In this document: piece after piece, positions 1-10,173 of the stretch
Layout: the number at the start of each line of letters is the position of its first letter
How positions within the stretch are numbered: position 1 is the first letter of the stretch
From: Snodgrassella alvi wkB2
GTDB taxonomy: Bacteria; Pseudomonadota; Gammaproteobacteria; Burkholderiales; Neisseriaceae
Direction: 5' to 3'
DNA length: 64,000 nucleotides
Assembly (NCBI RefSeq): GCF_000600005.1
Contig: NZ_CP007446.1
Span: 894,894 to 958,893 of the forward strand
The notes under the pieces: generated by a model
What the model saw: only the letters and a program-made list of their open reading frames with translations
The model's database searches: none
Told to the model about the DNA's origin: nothing
Program-made: the position numbers and the translations under genes

Positions 1-1337
1 GGGCTGCTGCCGGCTCAATGCGTGATGCACTCAGTTTGCTTGATCAGGCTATTGCCATTGGTTCAGGAAAGGTGACTGAATCTGATGTGCGGAATATGAT
101 TGGTGCGGTTGATAAAAGTTATTTGTATGCGCTTTTGGAAGCCTTGGCTGTACGGGATGGTCAGGCATTACTGGCTAAAGCGGAGGAAATGGCCAGTTGC
201 GCGGTAGGATTTGATAGTGCGTTAACTGAGCTGGCTCTGTTATTACAGCGTTTAACAATACTGCAATCTGTTCCGTCAGTCGGCGCTGATGATCCTGGGT
301 ATGCGGCTTTAACCCGTTTTGCGGGTTTGTTTTCAGGAGAGCAGATTCAATTATATTATCAGTGTGTATTACGAGGTAAGGCAGATTTGCCGCTTGCTCC
401 GGATGAGAAAGCCGGGTTTGTCATGACCTTATTGCGGATGCTTGCATTTGCACCTCTGGCTGCACTGAATGCACAACGTTTGCATGGACAAATCGACGGT
501 ACACAGTTGCATAATGTGTCAGTAAATAATAAGCAGATGGATAATATACCAACTGTTTCTGAAGAAAATAGTCCAGTTTCAGTATCTGAAGCACTGTCAG
601 AGACAGCATCTGATGCAACTACTGAAGTACCGGTAACATTAGAAACTGAAATAATCGAAAAAAAATCTTCGTCGATAACAGTTGCTGATAGCAAGATATT
701 AAATGATTCTTCACCTGCTTTGCAGGAATCTCAGTCTGTAACGATTAGCGATGAGCCTCCGCCACCCTGGGAAACAGGTGTTGATGACATATCCTGCAGG
801 GCTGTGAGTGTGTTTGAGTCTATAGAATCAGTCAATGCAAATGCGGTAGAAAAGTATGATGAAAATACGGATATATCCGCAGAAAAGCCCAGAGATGATC
901 AGAATTTATCTCTGGTAAAAAAGGCTTTTCCGCCATTGACGGCAGAGAACTGGCCGGAAATTTTAACTATGCTGGCACATCGTCTCGGTGCAGTACAGTT
1001 GTTCAGTCAGCATACGGCGATTGTTGCTTATGATGAAAATAGTGGTGATTTAACTATTGCTCTGGCTGAGCAGGGTGAGCCGACAGCCAATCGTGAGTTA
1101 CTAAACCGGCTGGCTGAATCGTTGTCAGAAGTTTATCAACGGCCGATACATCTGCATACCTGTAGCTGGCAGGAACAGAGTATGCCGGAAACACCGCAAA
1201 TGCGTCAGCAGCGATTACATGCAGAACAACAGCAGCAGGCAAAGACAGTGTTAGAAGCCCAGCCCGCTGTAAAAATGCTGATGGAAACTTTTAATGCAGA
1301 ATGGATACCGGAAAGTTTACATCTGGATAAAGAATAA
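1..1337 (+). CDS. dnaX: DNA polymerase III subunit gamma/tau, 3' part (5' end outside window)
   Basis: The frame is already open at base 3 (A-A-A-G-S before the first visible Met at 18), so this is the 3' part of a longer gene. The opening residues, G-S-M-R-D-A-L-S-L-L-D-Q, are the sensor-2 region of the clamp-loader AAA+ ATPase. Helical domain III follows, then a Ser/Thr/Glu-rich linker (about residues 170-290 of the visible part), then a tau-type C-terminal domain that in this family contacts the polymerase alpha subunit and DnaB. The ATP-binding P-loop and zinc motif lie upstream of the window. Next to ybaB and recR, as in many proteobacteria. I see no programmed-frameshift slippery site in the visible part. 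Confidence 0.93.
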   Translation, partial: AAAGSMRDALSLLDQAIAIGSGKVTESDVRNMIGAVDKSYLYALLEALAVRDGQALLAKAEEMASCAVGFDSALTELALLLQRLTILQSVPSVGADDPGYAALTRFAGLFSGEQIQLYYQCVLRGKADLPLAPDEKAGFVMTLLRMLAFAPLAALNAQRLHGQIDGTQLHNVSVNNKQMDNIPTVSEENSPVSVSEALSETASDATTEVPVTLETEIIEKKSSSITVADSKILNDSSPALQESQSVTISDEPPPPWETGVDDISCRAVSVFESIESVNANAVEKYDENTDISAEKPRDDQNLSLVKKAFPPLTAENWPEILTMLAHRLGAVQLFSQHTAIVAYDENSGDLTIALAEQGEPTANRELLNRLAESLSEVYQRPIHLHTCSWQEQSMPETPQMRQQRLHAEQQQQAKTVLEAQPAVKMLMETFNAEWIPESLHLDKE

Positions 1338-1394
1338 TTGCCATTATTTGTTTAATTTTTTCTCTCTATTTAATTGACGTGTAAGGAAGATATT

Positions 1395-1736
1395 ATGTTT
1401 GGAAAAGCAGGTTTGGGTGGTTTGATGAAGCAGGCGCAACAGATGCAGGAACGTATGAAAAAGGCGCAGGCTGATCTGGCTAATGTAGAGGTGGAAGGTG
1501 AATCTGGGGCTGGTATGGTTAAGGTAACCATGAATTGTCACTATGGAGTAAAACGTATCCATATTGATGACAGTTTGCTTGCAGATGCTGCTGATGACAA
1601 AGAGATGCTGGAAGATTTGATTGCAGCTGCGGTTAATGATGCCGTACGTAAAGCTGAATCAACTTCTTCAGAACGTATGAGTCAGTTTACTCAGGGTATG
1701 AATTTACCAGCAGGTATGGGAGATTTATTTAAATAA
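1395..1736 (+). CDS. YbaB/EbfC family nucleoid-associated protein
   Basis: A 113-residue member of the YbaB/EbfC family, small dimeric DNA-binding proteins that coat the nucleoid. The start at 1395 ([13 protein letters not shown]) is the family's usual beginning and has AAGGAAG upstream at 1383-1389. A TTG seven codons further up also opens the frame but is unlikely. The sequence has the expected coiled N-terminal helix rich in Q, M and K, then a central beta region. It lies 57 bases after dnaX and ends in a strong terminator, so dnaX and ybaB form the operon while recR, 386 bases on, probably has its own promoter. Confidence 0.93.
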   Translation: MFGKAGLGGLMKQAQQMQERMKKAQADLANVEVEGESGAGMVKVTMNCHYGVKRIHIDDSLLADAADDKEMLEDLIAAAVNDAVRKAESTSSERMSQFTQGMNLPAGMGDLFK

Positions 1737-1746
1737 TTACGCCAAT

Positions 1747-1778
1747 AAAAAAGGGTAACGGTTACGTTACCCTTTTTT
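1747..1778 (+). terminator. Rho-independent terminator after ybaB
   Basis: Inverted repeat AAGGGTAACG / CGTTACCCTT with a 4-base loop (GTTA), flanked by an A-run on the left and a T-run on the right. It separates dnaX-ybaB from recR. Confidence 0.9.
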
Positions 1779-2122
1779 ATTGTTTTTAGTTTAAGTTGTT
1801 ATCATTAAAACCTTTGTTATCTGCTTAGTAATGAAACTAAGCAGATAAAATGTTATATTAAAGTTCAGAAGTCAGTATGATAAGTGATCCGGATTAGTCT
1901 GATGGTAATCTTACATGGTATACAAATGTCAGGTTGGGTAAGGTGAAGATATTTGGTCTGAGTTGGTAAAGCCAGTTCCGTTTCTTCCGGCCTGATGAGA
2001 GCTTAAATACATGAGAACTATATATAAAATAATCTATAGTTTTTATGGAATAGATTCGGGCAGTCAATCAGTGAAAACGGGCTGGTTTTATATATGACTT
2101 AAGAGTTTGTTACAGGTAAATA
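1779..2122. other. 344-base intergenic region with a perfect inverted repeat
   Basis: No ORF of use and no tRNA-like fold. It holds a 13-bp perfect inverted repeat, TTATCTGCTTAGT (1817-1829) and ACTAAGCAGATAA (1836-1848), with a 6-base loop and no T-run on either side. The recR promoter must lie in the rest, but I cannot assign clear -35/-10 boxes. Confidence 0.6.
1817..1848. repeat. 13-bp perfect inverted repeat upstream of recR
   Basis: TTATCTGCTTAGT and its exact reverse complement are separated by AATGAA. Without a flanking T-run it is a poor terminator. It could be a protein-binding palindrome or an RNA hairpin in the recR leader. Confidence 0.6.
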
Positions 2123-2728
2123 ATGAGTACAAAACAAGTGGACGCATTTAGCCGCTTAACCAATGCATTAAAAGTATTGCCTAATGTTGGTCCTAAAACA
2201 GCGCAGCGCATGGCTTATGAATTATTACAGCACCAGCGTCAGGGCGCAGAAGAGCTGGTGGAAGCAATTCAAGCTGCTTTATTACAGGTACAGCATTGTC
2301 GTTTATGTAATACTTTTTGTGAAGGTGAATTGTGTGCAATTTGTTCTGATGAGCAGCGTGACACCAGGCGATTAATGATAGTACAAATGCCGGTAGATGT
2401 AGCCAGTATGGAATCAGCACATTGCCATGATGGTATGTATTTTGTATTGATGGGACAGGTTAGTCCGGCTCAGGGAGCAGATTTGCAGGCCATTGCTTTG
2501 GATAAACTGGTAACGCGATTACAGCATCATGAAGTAGATGAGATTATTATTGCTACCAATTTTACTGCTGAAGGAGATGCTACTGCGTATGTGTTGGCAC
2601 AATTACTGGCTGAGTTTCCGGCAAAAGTTACGCGTCTGGCGCGAGGTATGCCACTCGGAGCAGAACTGGAATACATAGATGCGGGTACTCTGGCTCAGGC
2701 TGTTTATGAACGCCGTAATGTAAAGTAA
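2123..2728 (+). CDS. recR: Recombination mediator protein RecR
   Basis: A 201-residue protein, the normal RecR length. It shows the N-terminal helix-hairpin-helix (L-P-N-V-G-P-K-T-A-Q-R, about residues 19-29). Next comes the four-cysteine zinc finger C-R-L-C ... C-A-I-C (about 58-74), then the Toprim domain. With RecO (and RecF) it loads RecA on SSB-covered single-stranded DNA. The ATG at 2123 gives the family N-terminus, although its Shine-Dalgarno sequence is weak (ACAGGT). It is followed by a hairpin shared with the convergent ilvA. Confidence 0.96.
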   Translation: MSTKQVDAFSRLTNALKVLPNVGPKTAQRMAYELLQHQRQGAEELVEAIQAALLQVQHCRLCNTFCEGELCAICSDEQRDTRRLMIVQMPVDVASMESAHCHDGMYFVLMGQVSPAQGADLQAIALDKLVTRLQHHEVDEIIIATNFTAEGDATAYVLAQLLAEFPAKVTRLARGMPLGAELEYIDAGTLAQAVYERRNVK

Positions 2729-2826
2729 ACAGTATAATTTACAGATAAAATCGGCTTAATGGCAGAATGGAGAATAAAAATATCACTAGGAAAGATTAAG
2801 CCCGTTACAGATTCATTTAAAAAATT

Positions 2827-2857
2827 AGACAGAGTAATTTTAGCAATTACTCTGTCT
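2827..2857. terminator. Bidirectional terminator between recR and ilvA
   Basis: AGACAGAGTAATT (2827-2839) and AATTACTCTGTCT (2845-2857) form a 13-bp perfect stem with a 5-base loop. T-rich sequence follows on the + side and an A-run precedes it, so it can serve the convergent recR and ilvA. Confidence 0.8.
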
Positions 2858-2889
2858 GTTGTTTTGTGGTTGTATTTCTGATTTATTTA

Positions 2890-4422
2890 TCAGGCGGTGG
2901 CGGATTCGCTTAGAAATAGCTGATAAGCGGCATTGTGAGTTTGTTCCTGATAGATATAACCCACATTATCCAGAAATGCATAGAATTTTACTGCATCAGC
3001 CGGTGGAATATTCAAACCAACCAGTACGCGACCGAAATCGGCTCCATGATTGCGATAATGGAACAAAGTAATGTTCCAGTCGGATTGCATATGTATCAGA
3101 AAACGTCTCAGAGCACCCGGTCGCTCAGGAAATTCAAAACTAATCAGACGCTCATTAGCAACTTTGCTGGTACGACCACCTACCATATATCGGATATGCA
3201 GTTTGGCCATTTCGTTATGGGTGAGATCTAGAGCCGGTAAACCATTGTTGTTCAGTTCCTGTACGATAGTCTGTAAATCAGCAGTATCATTGCTTTGAAT
3301 ACCAACAAATATATGGGCTTTCTGGTCATCACCATAGCGATAATTGAATTCGGTAATATTTCTGTTACCGATTAAATCAATGAAAAAACGAAAGCTACCG
3401 GGTTTTTCCGGGATGGTTACCGCAAAAATTCCTTCATGTCCCTCTGTCAGTTCACAGCGTTCAGAGACGTGGCGCAGTTGATGGAAATTCATATTTGCAC
3501 CGCTGGTTACTGCGATTAGATTTTGATGCTGACATTGATTCCGGGCAATATAGGCTTTTAATCCGGCAAGAGCCAGTGCACCGGAGGTTTCAGTAATACT
3601 GCGGGTATCATCGAAAATGTCTTTAATTGCTGCACAAATACTATCGGTATCTACAATAATAATGTCATCCAGTAAGTCTTTGCATAGTGTGAATGTTTCT
3701 TCACCTACCAGTTTAACTGCAGTACCATCCGCAAACAAACCTACTTCTTTAAGTTCTATGCGTTTGCCAGCAGCAATAGATTGCTTCATAGCACAGGCAT
3801 CTTCAGTTTCTACGCCGATTACTTTGACCTCCGGACGTACATTTTTAATGTACGCTGCCACTCCTGCAGCCAGCCCGCCGCCGCCAATAGCAACAAATAC
3901 AGCATCAATAGGTTTTGGGTGCTGGCGTAATATTTCCATACCGATGGTACCCTGTCCGGCAATGACATCCGGATCATCAAATGGTGGAATATATGTGAGG
4001 CCACTTTGGGCAACCAGCTGCATGGCATGGTTGTAGGCATCATTGTAGGACTCACCGGCCAGTACTACTTTGCCACCGCGTTTTTTTACAGCATCGATTT
4101 TAATTTGTGGTGTGGTCTGAGGCATAACGATAGTTGCTTCACAACCCAGTTTTTGTGCTGAAAGCGCTACGCCCTGAGCATGATTGCCAGCCGAGGCCGT
4201 GATGACACCTTTTTCCAGGGCATTTTTATCCAGCTTGGCCATTTTGTTATAGGCCCCGCGGATTTTGAAAGAGAATACTGGTTGTAAATCCTCCCGTTTC
4301 AGCCAGATGTGATTGTTGAGTCGATCTGACAGATTAGCAGCATAATCCAAGGGTGTTTCAATGGCCACATCATATACTGCGGCAGTAAGAATGCGGGTAA
4401 GGTAGTTTGTGTGATTGTTCAT
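2890..4422 (-). CDS. ilvA: Threonine ammonia-lyase, biosynthetic (IlvA)
   Basis: A PLP enzyme that deaminates threonine to 2-oxobutanoate, the first step of isoleucine synthesis. The 510-residue form has a catalytic domain (about 1-325) with the PLP lysine in F-S-F-K-I-R-G-A-Y and the glycine loop I-G-G-G-G-L-A. Two C-terminal ACT-like regulatory domains (about 330-505) follow. These normally bind isoleucine and valine, so feedback control is expected. I start at M-N-N-H-T-N (4422), because the reading frame upstream (to 4482) adds 20 residues not seen in the family. Its reactive enamine product is cleared by RidA, encoded at 29.3 kb in this window. Confidence 0.95.
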   Translation of the reverse strand: MNNHTNYLTRILTAAVYDVAIETPLDYAANLSDRLNNHIWLKREDLQPVFSFKIRGAYNKMAKLDKNALEKGVITASAGNHAQGVALSAQKLGCEATIVMPQTTPQIKIDAVKKRGGKVVLAGESYNDAYNHAMQLVAQSGLTYIPPFDDPDVIAGQGTIGMEILRQHPKPIDAVFVAIGGGGLAAGVAAYIKNVRPEVKVIGVETEDACAMKQSIAAGKRIELKEVGLFADGTAVKLVGEETFTLCKDLLDDIIIVDTDSICAAIKDIFDDTRSITETSGALALAGLKAYIARNQCQHQNLIAVTSGANMNFHQLRHVSERCELTEGHEGIFAVTIPEKPGSFRFFIDLIGNRNITEFNYRYGDDQKAHIFVGIQSNDTADLQTIVQELNNNGLPALDLTHNEMAKLHIRYMVGGRTSKVANERLISFEFPERPGALRRFLIHMQSDWNITLFHYRNHGADFGRVLVGLNIPPADAVKFYAFLDNVGYIYQEQTHNAAYQLFLSESATA

Positions 4423-4621
4423 AATGTAGAATGAAATAACTGATTTTATTTTGCAGATTATCTGCTTAACTGAATTAATCAAAAATTAACGATAACGCGG
4501 CTGTTTTTTTTATGCAAGTAAATTTGCCAATATTGCTTCTCTTGTGCAGACTACTGTTTATAATAAGCGGTTATGGAAATGATTAATTGCGGTTAATTCA
4601 GATTTAAATTAGATAATAGAA

Positions 4622-5764
4622 ATGATGAGAAATTTTTTTCGCTGGCTCGTTACAGCTTTACTGATGTGCATTTTATTACCGGCACATGCTGTAACTATGC
4701 CTGAAATTAATGCTGCTGCATATGCAGTGGCAGATCAGCAAAGTGGTACAGTTCTGGCCAGCCGTGATAAAGATGCCCGGATTGAACCTGCTGCACTGAC
4801 AAAGCTAATGACAGCTTATCTGGTATTAGATGCTTTGCATACGGGTAAACTGAAAGCGCAGCAACCGCTAAAAGTTTCCGCTACCGGCTGGCAGGCAGAT
4901 GGTAGCCGGATGTTTTTACAGCAGGGTGTTCCGGTAAATGTGGAAACCGTTGTGCAGGGTATGCTGGTTATCTCAGCTAACGATGCAGCAATTACGCTGG
5001 CTGAGGCTGTGAGCGGAAACGAAAAAGCATTTGTGCGCAAGATGAATGCTGAGGCGCGAAAAATGGGACTGACAAATACCAATTTTGTTAATTGCACCGG
5101 ATTACCGGCAGAGGGACAATATAGCAGTGTGGAGGATCTGCTGCTGCTGGCTCAGGCTTTGGTGCGCGATTTTCCGCAATATCAGAGCTGGTTTGCTAAA
5201 AAATCTTTTGCTTATAATGGTGTTACTCAGTTAAACCGTAATTTGCTCCTATTCAGAGATGATCAGGTAGATGGTCTGGCAGTCGGCTATACTATACATG
5301 GTGGTTACAATCTGGTTGTAAGCAGTAAACGCAATGAACGCAAAATTGTAGCTGTGCTGGTAGGAGCTGACAGTAGTGAGGCCAGAGCAGCAGAGGGAAG
5401 TAAATTATTAAGCTGGGCTCTGACTAATTTTAATACGGTTAGATTATATCCGGCCGGACATAAAGTAAGTGATATTACTGTTTATAAAGGTGCACACAGG
5501 AAAGTAGCAGCAGGTTTTTTAGGTGATGCTTATGTCACTTTGCCTTCTGGTAGTGCTAAACAATTATCTGTAGAGCTGGAGGCTGTTCAACCAGTGGTAG
5601 CTCCGGTGTACAAAGGCCAGAATATCGGAACTTTAAAATTGCTCTCAGGTAAACAGGAAATTGCCCGACAGAATGTTGTGGCACTGGATAATGTGGGCGA
5701 AGCAAGCGGTTTTGGTCGTTGGCTGGATGGTATTGCTATGTGGTGGCATAATCTTTTTAACTGA
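4622..5764 (+). CDS. PBP5-type D-alanyl-D-alanine carboxypeptidase homologue, probably catalytically dead
   Basis: A 380-residue protein that aligns end to end with class A D,D-carboxypeptidases (DacA/DacC). It has a signal peptide (1-23, cut after A-H-A), a transpeptidase-like domain (about 28-270), a beta-rich C-terminal domain (about 290-360) and an amphipathic tail for membrane binding. The active-site motifs are altered. The S-x-x-K tetrad reads A-L-T-K (Ala58 in place of the nucleophilic Ser, Lys61 kept), S-x-N is kept as S-A-N (118-120), and K-T-G is A-V-G (220-222). The surrounding sequence is well kept (G-Y-N-L-V, Q-L-N-R-N) and the frame is intact, so this looks like a maintained pseudoenzyme that binds peptidoglycan or a partner rather than a decaying gene. 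No operon partner is present. Confidence 0.88.
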   Translation: MMRNFFRWLVTALLMCILLPAHAVTMPEINAAAYAVADQQSGTVLASRDKDARIEPAALTKLMTAYLVLDALHTGKLKAQQPLKVSATGWQADGSRMFLQQGVPVNVETVVQGMLVISANDAAITLAEAVSGNEKAFVRKMNAEARKMGLTNTNFVNCTGLPAEGQYSSVEDLLLLAQALVRDFPQYQSWFAKKSFAYNGVTQLNRNLLLFRDDQVDGLAVGYTIHGGYNLVVSSKRNERKIVAVLVGADSSEARAAEGSKLLSWALTNFNTVRLYPAGHKVSDITVYKGAHRKVAAGFLGDAYVTLPSGSAKQLSVELEAVQPVVAPVYKGQNIGTLKLLSGKQEIARQNVVALDNVGEASGFGRWLDGIAMWWHNLFN

Positions 5765-5857
5765 TAAAGCCGGCTGCTTTTTGAGAGATAAGCATTTATC
5801 TAAGCGGCTAATTAATCAGTTTAAAGGTAATATGTGCTGAATTGATTGATTTGTTTT

Positions 5858-5891
5858 AAAAATAAACCCATCAGCTGATGGGTTTATTTTT
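5858..5891. terminator. Bidirectional terminator between the carboxypeptidase homologue and purA
   Basis: Perfect palindrome AAATAAACCCATCAG/CTGATGGGTTTATTT with A- and T-runs at both ends. It is placed between convergent genes. Confidence 0.88.
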
Positions 5892-5899
5892 AATTTCAG

Positions 5900-7198
<1,299 letters not shown>

Positions 7199-7228
7199 TT
7201 ACCTGCTCATACTAAGGGTTAATTATTG

Positions 7229-8380
7229 CTACAAAGGAATCAGCTGCCATTGCTGGTTTTGCCATACCAGCTGGCGGTCGCATCCTCTGATATCGTTACA
7301 TTCGGGAGTATAATCAATAATGACACACTCACCGGCTGAACGCAGTTGCTCTATTTCGGTTTTTGCAGCAGTGGCATCTTGTACGCTGACTTTTATGCCG
7401 CGCAGTTTTTCTACCGGAGGCAGATGCCCGATTAAATCACGTAAATCAAAACTAAAACCGGAAGCAGGGCGGTTACGACCAAAATATTTACCCAGACCAT
7501 TATAACGTCCGCCTCGTGCCAGTGCGTCCGGCCAGTCTTCGCTATAGGCAGCAAACAGCAACCCGGTATGGTAGTTGTCTACTCGCAATTCACTTAAATC
7601 AATAAATATATTATGGTTTGCAAATGCTGTGCAGATTTGCCGGAGCTGCTGTAATGCTTCACTTATTTCCGGCAGGTCTGGCAGACAGTCTGCGGCAGTC
7701 TGCAATACTGTCTGGGTTCCATATAATGCAGGTAAAGCGACGAAAGCTTTAATCCATTGCTCAGGAAGCTGCCATTGTTGTACACACTGCTGAACTGCGG
7801 CAGCATCTTTAGCCTGCATCAGCTGTAATAAAGTTGCCGCCTGTTGTGTAGTCAGGCTGGCAGCATTAGCCAGTGTATGAAAAATACCGATATGCCCAAG
7901 TGACAGTGTTGGTTTGGGTACATTGACAATGGTCAGGCTTTTGAGCATTAAATCAATAAGTTCGATGTCGGCTTCGATACCCGCATACCCATATAATTCA
8001 GCGCCGATCTGTAAAGGTTCCCGGGTACTTAAAAAGCCGTCAGGCCGTGCATGTAAAACCGGACCGGCATAACACAGTCGGTTAATCCCGCTATTGGCTG
8101 ACAGCAGATGAGCATCTATACGGGCAACCTGGGGTGTGATATCTGCGCGCAGGCCAAGCTGCCGGCCACTAAGCTGATCGACAACACGGATGGTTTTTAG
8201 TGACAGCCCTTCATCAATACGGGTAAGTAAGGACTGACTGTATTCAAGTAAAGGGGGGCTGACAAGTTCGTAGCCATGGACGCGATAAAGTGCTAACAGC
8301 TGTTCTTTGGCGCTTTCAAGCTGGCGCGCCGCTGAAGGTAGAATGTCGGCAATATATTCGGGCAATTGCCAAGACTGCAT
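7229..8380 (-). CDS. hisZ: ATP phosphoribosyltransferase regulatory subunit
   Basis: HisZ is a catalytically inactive histidyl-tRNA-synthetase-like protein that activates the short form of HisG in histidine synthesis. The 383 residues show class II synthetase features (L-R-A-D-I-T-P-Q-V-A-R-I-D motif 2 region, A-R-G-G-R-Y-N-G-L near the end) without a tRNA-binding domain. It is transcribed with purA immediately downstream. Its presence implies a short HisG elsewhere in the genome. hisC lies at 52.6 kb in this window. Confidence 0.95.
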   Translation of the reverse strand: MQSWQLPEYIADILPSAARQLESAKEQLLALYRVHGYELVSPPLLEYSQSLLTRIDEGLSLKTIRVVDQLSGRQLGLRADITPQVARIDAHLLSANSGINRLCYAGPVLHARPDGFLSTREPLQIGAELYGYAGIEADIELIDLMLKSLTIVNVPKPTLSLGHIGIFHTLANAASLTTQQAATLLQLMQAKDAAAVQQCVQQWQLPEQWIKAFVALPALYGTQTVLQTAADCLPDLPEISEALQQLRQICTAFANHNIFIDLSELRVDNYHTGLLFAAYSEDWPDALARGGRYNGLGKYFGRNRPASGFSFDLRDLIGHLPPVEKLRGIKVSVQDATAAKTEIEQLRSAGECVIIDYTPECNDIRGCDRQLVWQNQQWQLIPL

Positions 8381-8531
8381 TGGGATTCCTCACAAAATAC
8401 AAGCCACACTGACCCTGACGGAACAGTGTGACGTGGACGTGGAAAGGCAGCAGAATGTTGTGCCTGAGGTCTTTTAAAATATCACTTTATCACAATTTAA
8501 CGTTTTTATACCAGAGACAATTAGATTCTGA

Positions 8532-9350
8532 TTACCATTTTACCCAGCCTGTAGCCCATGTTACTAAAATGATACCGCCAAATATAATTCGGTACCACGC
8601 AAAAGGGATATAATTTTTATGAGCAACAAAGCGCAGTAAAGCCTTCACTGCTACCAGGGCAGAAAGAAATGCGGCAACAAAACCAATAGCAATCAACAAT
8701 AAATCATCTCGGGTAAACTCATGCAGATGCTTAAGCATGTCGTAACCGGTGGCAGCAATCATTACTGGTACGGCCAGAAAAAAAGAAAACTCTGTTGCTG
8801 CTTTGCGCTCAATCCCCCAAAGCATGCCGCCCATAATCGTACTTCCAGAACGAGATGTACCGGGAATCAGTGCCAGAATTTGCGCCAGTCCGACGATAAG
8901 TGCATCGCGAGGCCGCATGTCCTCAACAGTTTTAACTTTCGGTTCGGTACGGCTCTGACGTTTTTCAATCCAGAGAATCAGTAAACCGCCTATTACAAGT
9001 GCCGTAGCAACAGTAATTGGATTAAACAGATAATGCTTGATTTGTTCACTGAACAGTAAGCCCATGATGGCAGCGGGAATAAAGGCTATAGCCAGATTGA
9101 GAACAAAGCGGTTGGTAGCCGGTTCTTTACCAATATGGGTAATGATATGAGCAAATCGGTGTTTATATTCAAAAACAATGGCAAGAATTGCACCAAGCTG
9201 TATCGTAATGTCGAATACTTCACCTGTAGTCTCAAATTTCAGCAGATTACCGACTACTATCAGATGTCCGGTACTGGAAACAGGCAGAAATTCGGTCAAA
9301 CCTTCTACAATGCCCAGAATCAGGGCTTTTAAAAACAAGACAATATCCAT
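8532..9350 (-). CDS. uppP: Undecaprenyl-diphosphatase (UppP/BacA)
   Basis: Integral membrane phosphatase that recycles undecaprenyl pyrophosphate to the monophosphate carrier for peptidoglycan and other envelope polymers. Its loss or overproduction alters bacitracin sensitivity in other bacteria. It has 272 residues with about eight membrane segments. The two family signatures are both present: [14 protein letters not shown] near residue 16 and P-G-T-S-R-S-G-S-T in the middle. It lies between dsbA (upstream, separated by a strong terminator) and hisZ, so it probably has its own promoter. Confidence 0.96.
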   Translation of the reverse strand: MDIVLFLKALILGIVEGLTEFLPVSSTGHLIVVGNLLKFETTGEVFDITIQLGAILAIVFEYKHRFAHIITHIGKEPATNRFVLNLAIAFIPAAIMGLLFSEQIKHYLFNPITVATALVIGGLLILWIEKRQSRTEPKVKTVEDMRPRDALIVGLAQILALIPGTSRSGSTIMGGMLWGIERKAATEFSFFLAVPVMIAATGYDMLKHLHEFTRDDLLLIAIGFVAAFLSALVAVKALLRFVAHKNYIPFAWYRIIFGGIILVTWATGWVKW

Positions 9351-9391
9351 TTTATTTACTGTATTTGTGTATTTAAGCCATGAAATTTATA

Positions 9392-9433
9392 CAAAACAAT
9401 AGTGTGTTTAAGGCTAAACACACTATTGTTTTG
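9392..9433 (-). terminator. Terminator downstream of dsbA
   Basis: A 19-bp perfect stem, CAAAACAATAGTGTGTTTA (9392-9410) and its complement (9415-9433), with an AGGC loop. Read on the minus strand, it ends in a T-rich run just after dsbA. Confidence 0.88.
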
Positions 9434-9448
9434 ATCGAAGACCAGAGT

Positions 9449-10144
9449 CTATCGATTGGCAGAGGCTGCTAGTGAAGCACCTATGCTTTTGGGTAGTTTA
9501 CGTGTGCTTGCAGCATGCGCGCTATTCTCATTGCGTACTTTTTCAATTAGTTCATTCATTGTTTTCATTCCTGCTGCAAATCCTTTCGGAAATTTAAGTA
9601 CGTATTTACCGCCTACAATAACAGTAGGTGTTGACGTAATGTTGTATTTTTCGCCCATTTTACGCATGCTGGTAGCCGTAGCTGAATTTTCCAGACTATT
9701 ATAGGCTTTTACCAGTTTCTGACCGTCAAAAGCAGTTTGTTTTATAGCCCACTTGTTAAATACATCAGGTTGCCATAATTCGATGTGTTTATTAAAAATA
9801 GCGTCAAAGATTAGCGGGTCTGCCTGTAATTTCATTCCGGTACTGTTTACTGCGGCAGCAACACGGGCAAGATTGAAATAAACGTCATCATCCCAGACAA
9901 CATGAACGGGACGCAGATAGGTATCAGGCGCAAAAGATTTCATTTCTTTAAGCATAAAGGGCTCAAGATGAGAGCAGTGGATACAGCTGTAGGAGAAAAA
10001 TTCCAGAACTTCTACTTTGTCTTTATGCAGTTGCGGAATGGGTTTATCCAGTACATCATAATCTATTTTTACTATTGCTGCCTGTGCTATGCCAGTGACA
10101 AAAGCCATTGCTGTCACCATGGTAGTAATGATTTTTTTTAGCAT
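9449..10144 (-). CDS. dsbA: Periplasmic thiol:disulfide interchange protein DsbA
   Basis: Oxidises cysteine pairs in exported proteins and is reoxidised by DsbB. It has 231 residues, with a signal peptide (1-22, A-Q-A) followed by a thioredoxin fold with an inserted helical domain. The active site is C54-I-H-C57, close to the C-V-H-C I recall for neisserial DsbA. The cis-proline loop is T-S-T-P-T-V. The last 20 or so residues are Ala/Ser/Lys-rich and look unstructured. Likely clients include type IV pilus proteins and other envelope factors. Confidence 0.94.
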   Translation of the reverse strand: MLKKIITTMVTAMAFVTGIAQAAIVKIDYDVLDKPIPQLHKDKVEVLEFFSYSCIHCSHLEPFMLKEMKSFAPDTYLRPVHVVWDDDVYFNLARVAAAVNSTGMKLQADPLIFDAIFNKHIELWQPDVFNKWAIKQTAFDGQKLVKAYNSLENSATATSMRKMGEKYNITSTPTVIVGGKYVLKFPKGFAAGMKTMNELIEKVRNENSAHAASTRKLPKSIGASLAASANR

Positions 10145-10173
10145 GTTAATTTCCTGTTATGAAACTGGCTGAC

